DNA from: Opitutaceae bacterium TAV5
Lineage (GTDB): Bacteria; Verrucomicrobiota; Verrucomicrobiia; Opitutales; Opitutaceae
DNA: 64,000 nt
Assembly: GCA_000242935.3 (NCBI GenBank)
Contig: CP007053.1
Coordinates: forward strand, 6,061,001 to 6,125,000
Direction: 5' to 3'
The notes beneath the pieces were generated by a model, which saw nothing but the letters and a program-made list of their open reading frames with translations, was not told the DNA's origin and did no database searches. Position numbers and translations under genes: made by a program. Below, in pieces: positions 63,219 to 64,000 of the stretch (positions within the stretch are counted from its first letter, which is position 1; every line of letters starts with the position of its first letter).

Positions 63219-64000
63219 ATGAACTTCTCCGACTTCTTCATCAAGCGCCCGATTTTCGCCGGCGTTTTGTCCATCATCATTTTCCTCGTCGGCGCCATCG
63301 CGCTCTTCCGCCTGCCGATCAGTGAATATCCCGAGGTCGTGCCGCCGACCGTCGTGGTCCGTGCCACCTATTCCGGCGCCAACCCGAAAACCATTTCCGA
63401 GACCGTCGCCGCGCCGCTCGAACAGGCCATCACCGGCGTCGAGAATTCGCTCTACATGTTCTCGCAGGCCACGGCCGACGGCGTGATGACGCTCACCATC
63501 ACCTTCCGCCTCGGCACCGACCTCGACACCGCCCAGGTGCAGGTGCAGAACCGCGTCGCCCAGGCGCTGCCCAAGCTGCCGGAGGAAGTCCGTCGTGTCG
63601 GTGTCACGACAACGAAAACCTCGCCCGATCTGCTCATGGTCGTGCACCTCTTCTCGCCCGACGGCCGCTACGACGACATCTACGTGCGCAACTACGCCAC
63701 GATCCAGGTCAAGGACGTGCTCTCCCGCGTCGAGGGCGTCGGCGAGGTCCGGCTCTTCGGCTCGGGCGACTACGCCATGCGCATCTGGCTCGATCCCGGC
63801 AAGGTCGCCGCGCGCGGCCTCACCGCCTCCGATATCGTCGCCGCCATCCGCGAGCAAAACGTGCAGGTCGCCGCCGGCGCCGTCGGCCAGCAACCCGCCG
63901 GCTCCCGCCTCTCCGAAACCGAACTCCTCATCAACGCCGGCGGCCGCCTCATCACCGAGGAGGAATTCGCCGACATCATCATCAAGACCGGACCCGGCGG
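63219..64000 (+). CDS. RND efflux pump (AcrB/MexB-like), 3' end outside window
   Basis: The visible 260 residues start MNFSDFFIKRPIFAGVLSII, the RND N-terminus, followed by LFRLPISEYPEVVPPTVVVR, TISETVAAPLEQAITGVENS and VQVQNRVAQALPKLPEEVRR, all conserved in HAE-1 pumps. It uses proton motive force to extrude drugs or other amphiphiles. It continues past the right edge. Confidence 0.95.
   Translation, partial: MNFSDFFIKRPIFAGVLSIIIFLVGAIALFRLPISEYPEVVPPTVVVRATYSGANPKTISETVAAPLEQAITGVENSLYMFSQATADGVMTLTITFRLGTDLDTAQVQVQNRVAQALPKLPEEVRRVGVTTTKTSPDLLMVVHLFSPDGRYDDIYVRNYATIQVKDVLSRVEGVGEVRLFGSGDYAMRIWLDPGKVAARGLTASDIVAAIREQNVQVAAGAVGQQPAGSRLSETELLINAGGRLITEEEFADIIIKTGPG

Overview
The window is high-GC bacterial DNA that best fits the Verrucomicrobiota, probably the Opitutales/Opitutaceae. 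The inference rests on PEP-CTERM sorting tags, pseudopilin genes with an N-terminal prepilin peptide and a C-terminal H-X9-DG motif, many LacI/AraC-controlled carbohydrate genes, scarce Shine-Dalgarno sites and abundant palindromic intergenic repeats. No rRNA, tRNA, CRISPR array, transposase or replication origin was recognised.

Layout. 1-8 kb (minus strand): a MoxR ATPase, DUF58, membrane-protein and ABC-2 transporter cluster, then ychF (7.9-9.0 kb), an FmdB-like protein and a DedA protein. 10.7-12.8 kb: a META-domain lipoprotein and gdhA. 13.3-15.7 kb: a NarL-type response regulator and a MASE1 histidine kinase. 16-18.3 kb: a DHDPS/NAL-family aldolase and an SGNH esterase. 18.4-23.3 kb: a Fur-family regulator followed by sufC-sufB-sufD-sufT. 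23.4-50 kb: a large polysaccharide and uronate utilisation region holding an IclR regulator with a GH105 hydrolase; an AraC regulator with an RraA-like/GPH transporter/two SDR/heparinase-like operon; a LacI-pseudopilin-beta-helix-PEP-CTERM cassette; a Zn-dehydrogenase, GH28-GH105 fusion, 2-hydroxyacid dehydrogenase and esterase operon; and an AraC(PocR-like)/ferredoxin/FAD-oxidoreductase module with an SGNH hydrolase. 50-52 kb: a RelBE-type toxin-antitoxin pair and a decayed SGNH copy interrupted by a small regulator gene with a striking operator. 51.7-57.1 kb: a second LacI-PEP-CTERM-pseudopilin-glycosidase cassette of visibly lower GC. 57-64 kb: a Nudix remnant, an unknown exported protein, kduD, a thioredoxin-like protein and a TetR-controlled RND efflux operon that runs off the right edge.

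How it works together. GH28, GH105 and heparinase-like enzymes would release unsaturated or acidic sugars, the GPH symporter would import them, and the SDRs, KduD, Zn-dehydrogenase, hydroxyacid dehydrogenase and RraA/DHDPS-like aldolases would process them. A conserved ~65-bp promoter-like element occurs three times, each time directly before one of these catabolic genes (RraA-like, Zn-dehydrogenase, kduD), which suggests one regulon. Two cassettes each pair a divergent LacI gene with an H-X9-DG pseudopilin, PEP-CTERM-type proteins and a glycosidase or beta-helix protein. Several repeat families also shape the region, including one palindrome that appears to sit in frame inside a coding sequence.
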